A stretch of DNA of 64,000 nt from Clostridium cibarium. Lineage in GTDB: Bacteria > Bacillota > Clostridia > Clostridiales > Clostridiaceae. The position numbers were made by a program, and so were the translations under genes. Numbering within the stretch: the stretch's first letter is position 1; every line of letters begins with the position of its first letter. The DNA lies in assembly GCF_014836335.1 (NCBI RefSeq), contig NZ_JACSRA010000002.1, positions 165,827-229,826 of the forward strand, in the 5' to 3' direction. Positions 55,877-64,000 of the stretch are shown one piece after another. The notes under the pieces are model-generated. The model was not told where the DNA came from. It did no database searches and saw only the letters and a program-made list of their open reading frames with translations.

Positions 55877-56828
55877 CTGGAACCTTTCCTCCTATAGTCT
55901 TAGGATCTAAATCATTCAATTTATTAAAATAAGTATTATATTCTTTATATGAATCCTTAATTGATACATACTTTATATTTGCCTTTTCCACAGCTTTTGA
56001 AACCATATCCTTATTAACAGACACTCCAATTTCCTCACAATATGATGGTAAGTCATAATTGTTGTCAGAAGCAAATTTACAGCTTTCTTCTAATTTATTT
56101 AAAAACTCTTGGATAAATTTATTATCCTGTTCAACCAAATCCTTCTTCACTATTAAAGTTGATTGTGGAAAACCATATTCCGAGTTATATGCCTTCTTCC
56201 ATTCTTCATTAAAGTCCATCAGTATTTTAGTATCTTGCTTCTTACTTAATACTTGTGATAATGCTGGTTCTGGGACAACAGCATAATTTGCCTTTCCAGC
56301 CATTATGGCTGGTGTAAGTTCTGTAACACCATTAACATATGAAAAATTGAAATCTGACTCTATATTATATCCTTTTTCTTTTAGAACTATTTTAGTAATT
56401 AGATCTGGAGTCAATCCTTTGCCAATATTAAAAATTTCTTTTCCTTTTAATTGTTCTAATGAACTCTCACTTTTAGCAGAAACTAAATAAAATGATCCCC
56501 ATCCTATAGTTCCTGCAATTACATAACCAGCATTTTTATTATATTGTGTAGCAGCTACATTTGATGGAACTATTGCTATATCCGTTTCTCCTTTTAATAC
56601 CTCAGAAACTATATTTTCTGGAGTCTTCTCAATAGAATATTCTATATTGTATCCTTTTTCTACTTCTGGTTTTTCCTTCATAAGCTTCGCTGTTGCCATT
56701 GCTGTTAATCCATCTGGAACTACTGCTTTTATGTTTTTTGTTTCCTTAGGCTGTTCATTTGATGAACATTGGGTAAATACTCCTAAAGCAAATATTATTG
56801 ATAGTATTAGTGCGAATTTCTTCTTCAT
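55851..56828 (-). CDS. NitT/TauT-type ABC importer, substrate-binding protein
   Basis: Protein of 325 residues. The start is the ATG at 56828 with GGGAGGAAT upstream; the longer open frame has no ribosome site. A hydrophobic N-terminus ends in GVFTQCSSNEQ; the Cys suggests a lipoprotein, but Gln just before it is not a standard lipobox residue. The body has the NMT1/SsuA-like features VPDGLTAMATAKLM, GETDIAIVPSN and a PEPALSQVL segment. It heads an operon of binding protein, permease, ATPase and probably the exporter. Confidence 0.87.
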   Translation of the reverse strand: MKKKFALILSIIFALGVFTQCSSNEQPKETKNIKAVVPDGLTAMATAKLMKEKPEVEKGYNIEYSIEKTPENIVSEVLKGETDIAIVPSNVAATQYNKNAGYVIAGTIGWGSFYLVSAKSESSLEQLKGKEIFNIGKGLTPDLITKIVLKEKGYNIESDFNFSYVNGVTELTPAIMAGKANYAVVPEPALSQVLSKKQDTKILMDFNEEWKKAYNSEYGFPQSTLIVKKDLVEQDNKFIQEFLNKLEESCKFASDNNYDLPSYCEEIGVSVNKDMVSKAVEKANIKYVSIKDSYKEYNTYFNKLNDLDPKTIGGKVPDEGVYMEK

Positions 56829-56937
56829 TATTATTCCTCCCTTGGATTTTATATAGTATATGATACTACAATTGAGATTAGTTGTCACTCAAACAGCTCT
56901 TAATCTTGATAATAGAGTAGTCAAAAAACTAAAACAA

Positions 56938-56972
56938 AGAGCTCTCTCTTTAAATAAGAAAGAACTCTTTCA
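56938..56972 (-). terminator. Terminator after yaaR
   Basis: On the minus strand AAAGAG and CTCTTT enclose a CTTTCTT/AAGAGAG stem, followed by T-rich sequence. The stem is imperfect. Confidence 0.55.
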
Positions 56973-56975
56973 AAA

Positions 56976-57401
56976 TCATCTATAAATATCTACTATTAAT
57001 CCTTGAATTTCATCTATTGTAGCTGCAATATCCAAGTTCTCTTTTTCATCCCCAAGAAGTGCGTCCGTAAGCTCCTCAAGCTTTAAATCAACAGTATCAA
57101 CGGTTATAAAATATTGAGTTTGCCAGAAACTTATATCTTTTTTGGTATCGTACATAAATTGCAAAACAGATTCTAAATACTCTTTTATAAGCTTTTTATA
57201 CATTCTAACATCAGCATATGTCTTTGTTAGAACAAGCCTATTACCCTTTTTTCTTATATCATCACACATCTTTTTAAGCTGTTCTTGAGATTTTCTATCC
57301 CTTGCCTGGTTAAAGCTTTGTGAGAAATCTCTTCTACCTGGTACGACTTTTCTCTCTTCATCACGAGTTATAGTATTTCTCGAAACTCTCCCAATCTCCA
57401 T
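56976..57401 (-). CDS. yaaR: YaaR family protein (DUF327)
   Basis: Protein of 141 residues, helical and charged, with the family features RKSQEQLKKMCDDIRKKGN, RMYKKLIKEYLESVL and a C-terminal DEIQGLIVDIYR. Function is not known in the family; it is conserved in Bacillus and clostridia. It is divergent from the helicase gene by about 145 bases. The start is an ATG with AAAGGAATG-type site. Confidence 0.85.
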   Translation of the reverse strand: MEIGRVSRNTITRDEERKVVPGRRDFSQSFNQARDRKSQEQLKKMCDDIRKKGNRLVLTKTYADVRMYKKLIKEYLESVLQFMYDTKKDISFWQTQYFITVDTVDLKLEELTDALLGDEKENLDIAATIDEIQGLIVDIYR

Positions 57402-57547
57402 ACTACCATTCCTTTCTATACTGCTAATTATAACAAAAATAATTAAATTAAACTATATACTATTACCAATAAGAAAATATTTTCCTCGTTATTTCTAATA
57501 TAAATGTATATAATAATTATTATAAACAAAAACCAAAGGAGAAATTT

Positions 57548-58684
57548 ATGAAATCTTTTAATGAATTAAACTTAAATAAAAATTTAATAATAGGTCTAGA
57601 AAAACAAGGCATTAATATCCCTACAGAAATTCAAGCTTTAACAATTCCTGAAGCTCTTAAAAATAAAGATATTATAGGCGAAGCACATACTGGCAGCGGG
57701 AAAACCCTAGCATTTGTTCTTCCTTTATTTCATAAAATCAATACAGAAAAAAGAGAAATGCAAGCCCTTATTTTAGCTCCAACTCATGAACTTGTAATGC
57801 AAATTGATGCTCAAATTAAGTTGCTTGCTAAAAACTCTGAAATTCCTGTTACTTCATTATCTATAATCGGAGATGTTAACATCGATAAGCAAATTAAAAA
57901 ACTTAAGGAAAACAAACCACATATAATAGTTGGTTCAACTGGTAGAATTCTTGACTTAATAAAGAAGAAGAAGAAAATAACCGCTCATACTATTAAAACT
58001 ATAGTTATCGATGAAGCTGATAATCTTCTGGACAACACTAGTTCTGCAATGGTTAAGGATGTAATTAAAACTACTATGAAAGATAGACAACTCATGGTAT
58101 TTTCTGCTACCATAAACGCAAGCACCTTATCTACTGCTAAGGAACTTATGAATGAAGCTGTAGTATTTAAAAGTAATAAAACAGTATCTTTAAATCCAAA
58201 TATAGAACATATTTTTATAGAAGTAGATCCAAGGGATAAATTTGAAACATTACGAAAACTCATAGTTGCTACAAACCCAGATAAAGCCTTGATATTTGTA
58301 AATAAAGGTTACGAAATTAATATGATATCTGACAAATTAAATTTTCATAACAAGGCTGCTTTTGCTATTCATAAAGGCATTAGTAAAGAGCAAAGACAAA
58401 ATGCTATTGAAAGTTTTAGAAATGGCAAAATAAACATCCTCGTTTCTTCAGATATTTCAGCAAGAGGATTAGATATAGAAGGCATAACCCATATCATTAA
58501 TTTAGATTTTCCTTCTAATGCTAATGAATATCTACATAGAGCTGGCAGAACTGCTCGTGGTAAAAATTCCGGATGCACAATTTCATTAGTAACTTCAAAA
58601 GAAAAAGCAGCCGTTAGAATATATGAACGAGAATTTGGAATAGAAATTAAAAAGAAAAGATTATATCACGGAGAACTAAAATAA
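57548..58684 (+). CDS. DEAD-box RNA helicase (short form)
   Basis: Protein of 378 residues with a two-domain helicase core and no long tail. Motifs are the upstream GIN-PTEIQALTIP (Q motif), AHTGSGKT (I), PTHELVMQ (Ia), VGSTGRI (Ib), DEAD (II), SAT (III), ARGLDIEG (V) and HRAGRTAR (VI). It unwinds RNA, for example in ribosome assembly or RNA decay. It is a single gene with an AAAGGAGAA site, ended by a hairpin. Confidence 0.93.
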   Translation: MKSFNELNLNKNLIIGLEKQGINIPTEIQALTIPEALKNKDIIGEAHTGSGKTLAFVLPLFHKINTEKREMQALILAPTHELVMQIDAQIKLLAKNSEIPVTSLSIIGDVNIDKQIKKLKENKPHIIVGSTGRILDLIKKKKKITAHTIKTIVIDEADNLLDNTSSAMVKDVIKTTMKDRQLMVFSATINASTLSTAKELMNEAVVFKSNKTVSLNPNIEHIFIEVDPRDKFETLRKLIVATNPDKALIFVNKGYEINMISDKLNFHNKAAFAIHKGISKEQRQNAIESFRNGKINILVSSDISARGLDIEGITHIINLDFPSNANEYLHRAGRTARGKNSGCTISLVTSKEKAAVRIYEREFGIEIKKKRLYHGELK

Positions 58685-58702
58685 CTATAATTTTTATAAA
58701 AA

Positions 58703-58749
58703 ATGAACTGTCTAAGTAGAAATTTGAAATTTTCTTTTAGACAGTTCAT
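58703..58749 (+). terminator. Terminator after the DEAD-box helicase
   Basis: ATGAACTGTCTAA (58703-58715) pairs with TTAGACAGTTCAT (58737-58749); inside, AGAAATT and AATTTTCT extend the stem. U-run is weak. Confidence 0.6.
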
Positions 58750-58944
58750 ATTGTATTAACCTGTAAAGTAATTTAATTCCCCTCATTATGTCCTTCCCTA
58801 GAAATCCAAACAAAGCTTATCTGTGGGCTTCTCATCCTCCTTAAAATACTTTTTCATGTTTAATACGTTTAATATGTCGTTTACCTATTCATCTTATTTT
58901 ACATTCTTATTGTGTCATTTTAAAGAATTTCATCTTAAAATGCA

Positions 58945-60894
58945 CTAATTAACTCGTGAAATAAACATTTGATTTGATATATCCATTGGATTATTATATT
59001 TGTTATTTACATTGCCTTGGCAATCTATTATAGATACTCCATCGTCAATAAGTAATTTAGCTTCTAAATTTGCATCACTAACCTTTGACATTACCTTCAA
59101 ATTGCTTCTATCAGTGGGCTTAGAAGGGTCAAATGCTGGCAAAACAAATTCTTTCTTTTCTTCTAAAATAACTTCACTTGTATTTTTATTGCAAAGTTTT
59201 AATGAAACTGTCACCTTAGTGTCTAAACTACGTAGATTTTGAACATTAACACTTGCTGTAATTGTACCTTTATTCTTATTCCTAGTTATCTTTGCCCTAT
59301 CACTTTTCAAAATTAAGTCATTACTTGTACCATAAGGAAGTATCTTAGAATTTTCCAACCCGTCTACATTCTTATTCATCAATTCCTCTACAATTAGTCT
59401 TGCAAGTTGACCTGCTCCAGTTCTATTAGGATGAAGAGTATCTAGCTTGCCATCACTATGTACCCAATAAAGAGCATTAGTATTTTCTTGTCCTATTTCT
59501 GTGAAATATGCTGAGCTCATATTGTTCAAGTCTATAAATTGAACGTCCTCTACTTTCGCTATTTCCATTGTAATAGTTTTAAACCATCTATTTTCCCTAT
59601 GATGAACATTATTTTCATCAAAATCACTTGCACGGCCTTGACCGGTTACTAAAATTGGTATAGCTCCTTTTTCTTTTACTCTTCTTAACATCTCTATAAT
59701 ACTAGCTTTATATTCTTCCTCATTTGAATAATTAGTATCATTAATTCCAAAAGCAACCAAATAGTAATCACCTGGTTTAATATAATGTTCTACTGCATCA
59801 AATTGTCCACTTATTAAAAATCCTTTAGCAAACTGACCTCCTGTTGCATAGTTATGTACTCGAAAATTATCTGGGAGATATTTTTCAAGCATCTGTCCCC
59901 ATCCCCCTTGAGTTTTTGGAACCATAGGAGCCACTAAAGGATAATAAGCTGTAACTGTTGAATCTCCACCAACAAAAATAGTATGATTAGGTTCTAAATC
60001 ATCACTTATTTTCGACACTTCAATAGCACTAATAGAAAAACTTGTACCTTCTTTTCCCGCTGTGCCCAATATATTTAACTGACCATCTGTAACAGGAATC
60101 TCAAACTCACTTACCGCATTGTTACCAGTCATATTCATAACAGCAAAGTAACCTTCTGCGGCAACACTCATTCTGAAAATATCTCCTGCAATAACTTTTA
60201 TCTTATATCTTCCACTTGGCACATCAATATTAAAAGTATTTTTACTAGTTACCCCGCTATTTAAAAATTCTACGGCATTTGAACAAACTCCATCACCAGA
60301 AGATTTTACATCTCTAATCTGTTCAATATTATTAAAACCATAACCAAGCTCCTTTGAGTATTTAGTTGTTGAAGAAGCACTAGCATAATCATCTAATTTA
60401 TTCTCTGTTCCTAAATTAAATTTAAGCAACTTTGATACTTCTACAATACTTACCTCTCCATTAAAGTCTAAATCCAGTTTACCATCCTTAACTAATACTT
60501 TATGAGTGACTTCTAGATATTTTTTATTTTCACTCCCTGAACCTTTATACATAGTGTCACCTTCAGCCTTAACCTCTAAATGTTTTTTAGGGCCTATTAC
60601 TGTAACATTATATTCCCCATTATCAAGTTTCTGACTAAATGAAAAATCTCCAACTAAAGCTGACTCTTTTGAATTTTCCCTGCGAACAACCTTCGAGACA
60701 CCGTTTACATCTTTAGGCATAATAGATATATAATCCTTATTTTCATCTCCTCCAAAATCATACTTATAATCAACATAACCTAGTGCATTTCTTTTATCTT
60801 CTGTGACTGCACTAGTATTATAAGCACCACTTAAAAGCATAAAAATTGAAATTATTAATACAATCGAATTTTTTGACAAATAAGTTTTTTTCAA
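58945..60894 (-). CDS. Secreted SGNH esterase, rhamnogalacturonan acetylesterase-like (CE12)
   Basis: Protein of 649 residues. Signal peptide (1-29); two beta-sandwich-like modules at about 35-150 and 160-295; SGNH hydrolase at about 305-530 with the catalytic Ser in FVGGDSTV, GINDTN and DTLHPNRTGA (Asp-x-x-His); and a C-terminal beta domain (about 540-649). CE12 enzymes remove acetyl groups from pectin rhamnogalacturonan. No dockerin, so it is not cellulosomal but still a secreted plant-wall enzyme. The start is a TTG behind AAAAGGGGGG. No neighbouring pectinase is seen. Confidence 0.87.
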   Translation of the reverse strand: MKKTYLSKNSIVLIISIFMLLSGAYNTSAVTEDKRNALGYVDYKYDFGGDENKDYISIMPKDVNGVSKVVRRENSKESALVGDFSFSQKLDNGEYNVTVIGPKKHLEVKAEGDTMYKGSGSENKKYLEVTHKVLVKDGKLDLDFNGEVSIVEVSKLLKFNLGTENKLDDYASASSTTKYSKELGYGFNNIEQIRDVKSSGDGVCSNAVEFLNSGVTSKNTFNIDVPSGRYKIKVIAGDIFRMSVAAEGYFAVMNMTGNNAVSEFEIPVTDGQLNILGTAGKEGTSFSISAIEVSKISDDLEPNHTIFVGGDSTVTAYYPLVAPMVPKTQGGWGQMLEKYLPDNFRVHNYATGGQFAKGFLISGQFDAVEHYIKPGDYYLVAFGINDTNYSNEEEYKASIIEMLRRVKEKGAIPILVTGQGRASDFDENNVHHRENRWFKTITMEIAKVEDVQFIDLNNMSSAYFTEIGQENTNALYWVHSDGKLDTLHPNRTGAGQLARLIVEELMNKNVDGLENSKILPYGTSNDLILKSDRAKITRNKNKGTITASVNVQNLRSLDTKVTVSLKLCNKNTSEVILEEKKEFVLPAFDPSKPTDRSNLKVMSKVSDANLEAKLLIDDGVSIIDCQGNVNNKYNNPMDISNQMFISRVN

Positions 60895-61123
60895 CTTCAG
60901 CCCCCCTTTTTTCTACATATTTACTTCACAGTTAAAATATACAAGTTTAAATATTGTTTGTCAACACAAAATAACATGATAACAGATTTTTTTGCATTCA
61001 ATACCGCCAGTATTATGTTGAATTTTATCTAAAAATAACAACACCACATAATTAAGAAACTCTAATATTAAAATACTATATAATAATAAAAGGATATCAA
61101 AAATTAATTGACATCCCTTCATT

Positions 61124-62374
61124 CTATTCTTTTGCTTCATATGCTTCATCACAAGCTTTTATTAAAAAAATCCCTGTAACCAAAATTGATAATAAATTTA
61201 CAATAGTAAAAATATTATAATATTTCATTGCATCAAGCAATACCCCAAAAATAAAAGATCCTATAGGTATAGCACCTCTAGAAAACATACCAAGTATTGA
61301 AAAAAATCTTGATCGCATCCCCGGTGGAACAAGGTTTTGAAGATTTGTTGAAATAGGAGTATTAACAAAAGCATTAAAAAATCCCATTCCTATGCAACAA
61401 ATTGATATAGATAGAAATAACGCGAATGTTGCCCCTCCATAAATCTCAACTGACTTAGGGAAAATTAAAGCACATACTATTAAGGTTATAGCTGTTTCTA
61501 TCATAAGTCCAAGTTTCATAAGTCTTTTAAGTCCTAATCTTTTAAAATATGCTGAAATAGCAATATTCCCAAACAATATACCTGTTGTAAAGAAACAAAT
61601 TATATATCCATACTGCTCTGACGCAAATCCAATTTCTTTTTTTAATGTATAAGGCATTAGTATATCAAATAATGGAACAAGTAAAAAATTAGAGGTCATA
61701 GCAAAACTGAACAATTGAAGTAATCCCTTTTTTCTCACTATGAACTTTAGAACTTCTAAGTTTTCACTTAAAAATAACTTGGTATTAATTTTTTCCTTTT
61801 CAACTACTTTCCTTCTATAAGTAATAAGCAGAGAAAACATTGCTGATGATAAAAAGGAAAGTCCATTAATTAAGAATACCATTTTTATTCCCCAAATACC
61901 GTAGATAACTCCCCCTAATGCAGGCCCTAAAATATTAGCTGCTGCATCAAATCCTCCTTTAGCAGAATTTGCTTCTATAAGTTCTTCTCTAGATATTAAA
62001 TCTGGCATAAGCGCAGCAGAAGATGCATCAAATAGGCTGTCCATAATTGATATGAATACCTGTAAAGAAAATAAAATAAAAATATTAAGAGTTCCCATCA
62101 TAGCAAATATTCCAAAAAGACAAATTAATACTCCCCTGCATAAATCCATTGTTACCATTATATTTTTTCTATTTTTTCTATCCCCAAGTATTCCTGAAAA
62201 AGGTGATGTAATTAATGCTGGCACAAGTGTCAGTATTGAAAACATCCCCATTAATGTTCCAGATCCAGTTAAATCTAATATAAACAATGGTAATGCTATG
62301 CTTTGAATTCCGCTGCCTATTAACGATACAAACCTACCTCCAAAATACATCCATATATTTTTACTTTTTTTCAC
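61124..62374 (-). CDS. MFS multidrug/macrolide-type efflux protein
   Basis: Membrane protein of 416 residues with about 12 helices. Features are FVSLIGSGIQSIALPLFILD and the loop 2-3 signature GILGDRKNRKNIM, as in MefA-type major facilitator exporters. The substrate is unknown. It lies four bases after the LuxR-type regulator gene and is probably controlled by it. Confidence 0.88.
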   Translation of the reverse strand: MKKSKNIWMYFGGRFVSLIGSGIQSIALPLFILDLTGSGTLMGMFSILTLVPALITSPFSGILGDRKNRKNIMVTMDLCRGVLICLFGIFAMMGTLNIFILFSLQVFISIMDSLFDASSAALMPDLISREELIEANSAKGGFDAAANILGPALGGVIYGIWGIKMVFLINGLSFLSSAMFSLLITYRRKVVEKEKINTKLFLSENLEVLKFIVRKKGLLQLFSFAMTSNFLLVPLFDILMPYTLKKEIGFASEQYGYIICFFTTGILFGNIAISAYFKRLGLKRLMKLGLMIETAITLIVCALIFPKSVEIYGGATFALFLSISICCIGMGFFNAFVNTPISTNLQNLVPPGMRSRFFSILGMFSRGAIPIGSFIFGVLLDAMKYYNIFTIVNLLSILVTGIFLIKACDEAYEAKE

Positions 62375-62378
62375 AATT

Positions 62379-63149
62379 TTACTCCTTTACCCAATAGCTT
62401 TTACAATCATTAGTTCTTTCAACATATCCATACTCTATTAAAGCCCTTCTTAAACTGGCGTAATCTGAATATATTCTCTTTAAAATTCTGTTAATTTCCT
62501 TTTCCGAATAAATTTTCCCCTTTGAAAAATTTCTCACTATTTCCTCAAGTACAATAACTTTTTTCTTAGCCTTGGCTGGATAACTTTTCAAAGCTCCATT
62601 CTCATCCATATAATTTTTTATAGTCTCCATTTTTTCTTTATCTGTTATATTAAATCTATCATCTAAAATGGTTGCTGTTTTATGTGCATCACAAATAACT
62701 TCTTTATCAAGTTTATTAATCTTCCTATTAGTATTTTCAGCTAATAGATCCATCATAGTTAAAAATATTCTTGCTTGCTTTTCTTTTTCTCTTAACTTGT
62801 ACTTATGATTTCTGACAGTTGATTGGGCCACTCCCATTTTTTCTGCAACTTCTTTATCTGATAACCCTTCAGAAATTAATGATATTACCTCCTTTTGGAT
62901 ATCAGAAACTCCTAAAAAAGTTGAATTCATTCCCAAAAGATAATTAAGCACTGAACCATGACTATCTTCTATATGCATCTCTATAGCCTTCTTAGCCTCA
63001 TACAATGCTGATCTAACCTCATAAATACGTCCTTTTTCAAATTCTTTTTCACAAATAATACATTTGTATTCTTTCTCTCTCTCTATAAATCCACTTTTTA
63101 CTTCCTCCATATTTGCATTCCAAAATATTTCATTTGTCTTTATATCCAT
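62379..63149 (-). CDS. LuxR-type transcriptional regulator with DUF2087 domain
   Basis: Protein of 256 residues. The N-terminus has a possible zinc finger (Cys30, Cys33, His59, His64 in YKCIICEKE ... MHIEDSH). A LuxR-type helix-turn-helix follows (about 85-130, SDKEVAEKMGVAQSTVRNHK). The C-terminus is DUF2087 (about 180-256, LKSYPAKAKKKVIVLEEIV ... LRRALIEYGYVER). The start is the ATG at 63149 with GGAAGGAG; the longer frame to 63188 has no such site. It forms an operon with the downstream MFS pump, so it likely senses its substrate or a related compound. Confidence 0.86.
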   Translation of the reverse strand: MDIKTNEIFWNANMEEVKSGFIEREKEYKCIICEKEFEKGRIYEVRSALYEAKKAIEMHIEDSHGSVLNYLLGMNSTFLGVSDIQKEVISLISEGLSDKEVAEKMGVAQSTVRNHKYKLREKEKQARIFLTMMDLLAENTNRKINKLDKEVICDAHKTATILDDRFNITDKEKMETIKNYMDENGALKSYPAKAKKKVIVLEEIVRNFSKGKIYSEKEINRILKRIYSDYASLRRALIEYGYVERTNDCKSYWVKE

Positions 63150-63345
63150 ATATATTAATCTCCTTCCAACAATTAACTCTACATACATATTACATCTTTT
63201 TTATAATATTGTCTATATATTTATAGACATTCTATCACTTTATCTACGATTATTAATATCTTTTACAAAAGACAATAGAGATTGTCCAATTGTATAAAAT
63301 ATGTAATATAAAATTTATCTTTCCCTTTTCTCTAATATAAATAAA

Positions 63346-63504
63346 AAACTAAAAAGATAACTAGGTGTATTATTTTGTCATGTTACTGCCATAATATACA
63401 CCTATAATTTAGTTATATAAATTAATAAAACATTATTTATCCCCCAAAAATAGATAATGTACTATTTTAAGAATGACTTAATCATCCCCCTGATTAAGTC
63501 ATTC
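63346..63504 (+). ncRNA. Candidate small structured RNA ending in a terminator
   Basis: AACTAAAAAGATAACTAGGTGTATTAT (start near 63346) pairs imperfectly with ATAATATACACCTATAATTTAGTTATA (to about 63418). About 50 bases later, GAATGACTTAATCA (63471-63484) pairs with TGATTAAGTCATTC (63491-63504) and is followed by a T-rich run. No plus-strand gene precedes this terminator. No clear promoter was found, so it is only a candidate. Confidence 0.3.
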
Positions 63505-63725
63505 TTTTTATTAGTTATATACACGTTTAAATTTGATTTAAATATTATCGCGTCTTACATTTTGATATTGATTTTTAATATCGTTATATGTTATCATGTA
63601 TTTGCAGACATAATTCTAATCATTACTTAATTAAAAGTTAAATGTTGTATATAGGTGTCGAATTATGTTTTTTTAAAATGCTGCAAATACTTTATTCACT
63701 CCCAAAATTGTATAAAGTTTGTTTT

Positions 63726-63787
63726 TATCCCTTAGTAGCATCCTTACTTTCTATTTTTATAGAACTCTTATTAGCTACTAAGGGATA
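63726..63787. repeat. Nested inverted repeat next to the group II intron
   Basis: TATCCCTTAGTAGC (63726-63739) and GCTACTAAGGGATA (63774-63787) are perfect 14-bp inverted arms. Between them TTCTAT-TTTT-ATAGAA (63749-63764) forms a second hairpin. No gene explains the structure. Confidence 0.7.
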
Positions 63788-63867
63788 TTTTTCAGCTTCA
63801 CTTGAATATTTTTTTCAATTCCAGTAGAGACTTAGAATCTATTAATTTAAGATATAGATAATTTAAC

Positions 63868-64000
63868 AATCGAGTAGGAGGTAGATAATTATTTTATCTA
63901 CCGACCTCTCACACCACCGTACGTACCGTTCGGTATACGGCGGTTCATTAGAATTTAATGCATCATTTGATATGTTTGTGTTAGACTAACAAATCCTAGA
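63868..64000 (-). mobile_element. Group II intron, 3' end (domains V and VI), truncated by window edge
   Basis: On the minus strand, ACCGCCGTATACCG ... TACGTACGGTGGT forms a domain V-like hairpin (about 63904-63945). Domain VI follows: GGTAGATAA-AATAA-TTATCTACC (about 63879-63901) with a likely bulged branch-point A in CCTACTC. The 3' splice end should be near 63868. The GTACGTACGGT and GTGAGAGG segments are typical of the ends of bacterial introns that encode a reverse transcriptase/maturase (LtrA type). The maturase gene and 5' part would lie to the right of the window. Confidence 0.82.

Larger units (their letters stand above)
63150..63868. other. Gene-free region with structured DNA/RNA
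   Basis: I found no credible gene here. It contains the promoter region of the LuxR operon, an extended inverted repeat (about 63346-63418), a hairpin terminator (63471-63504) and a nested inverted repeat (63726-63787) just outside a group II intron end. The open frame 63642-63827 lacks a good ribosome site and overlaps the inverted repeat. Confidence 0.6.

Noticed and set aside
60961..61152. 63-codon minus-strand ORF after the MFS gene
   Set aside because: Overlaps the MFS 3' end, begins with repeated Met/Lys codons and lacks a Shine-Dalgarno.
63642..63827. 61-codon plus-strand ORF near the intron
   Set aside because: No ribosome site, biased hydrophobic composition from AT-rich DNA, and it spans the nested inverted repeat.

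Overview
The window is a strongly AT-rich, low-GC Gram-positive chromosome segment with purine-rich Shine-Dalgarno sites and many hairpin plus U-tract terminators. A cip-type scaffoldin with type I cohesins, GH48 and several GH9 enzymes points to a mesophilic cellulosome-forming Clostridium. A glnA followed by an ANTAR regulator fits the solventogenic group around C. saccharobutylicum and C. saccharoperbutylacetonicum, but the species is my inference. No rRNA, tRNA or CRISPR array was seen.

Region 1 (1-4900): the start of a secreted GH5 glycosidase, then a rearranged agr quorum-sensing locus. It holds a CPBP membrane protease, agrB, a LytTR response regulator, a sensor-only AgrC paralogue and a full AgrC kinase. 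A 47-codon AgrD pheromone precursor lies on the opposite strand, convergent with agrC (4688-4831). The protease and agrD upstream regions share a 17-bp near-identical element.

Region 2 (4900-25460, minus strand): a cellulosome cluster read GH74, scaffoldin, GH9-CBM3, GH44-GH5, GH9, GH48, CBM4-Ig-GH9. Every enzyme ends in a dockerin. The scaffoldin has two N-terminal CBM3 modules, about eight X2 modules and four cohesins. The operon carries hairpins without U-tracts and a start-less Shine-Dalgarno, which may set transcript ratios between subunits. The enzymes cover cellulose (GH9, GH48), xyloglucan (GH74, GH44) and mannan (GH5).

Region 3 (25300-42600): mostly housekeeping and conserved clostridial genes. 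These include a giant acyl-CoA dehydratase activase-like protein, a TPR protein, M16 peptidase-recX-transglutaminase, an OmpR two-component system, dipeptidase and SDR, an MBL hydrolase, glyA, a split ThrE exporter, and SOS-controlled dinB with a small companion.

Region 4 (42600-52700): a CsoR/CstR-type repressor with its operator, a radical SAM protein, and the nitrogen operon glnA-ANTAR regulator-dapF-pyrG-dapL. A type III glutamine synthetase diverges from glnA and has a promoter-proximal terminator that is a candidate for antitermination.

Region 5 (52700-64000): an ABC exporter with a NitT/TauT-type importer, YaaR, a DEAD-box helicase, a secreted SGNH/CE12-like esterase, and an MFS pump with a LuxR-type regulator. 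The last 700 bases hold structured non-coding sequence and the 3' end of a minus-strand group II intron that runs off the right edge.
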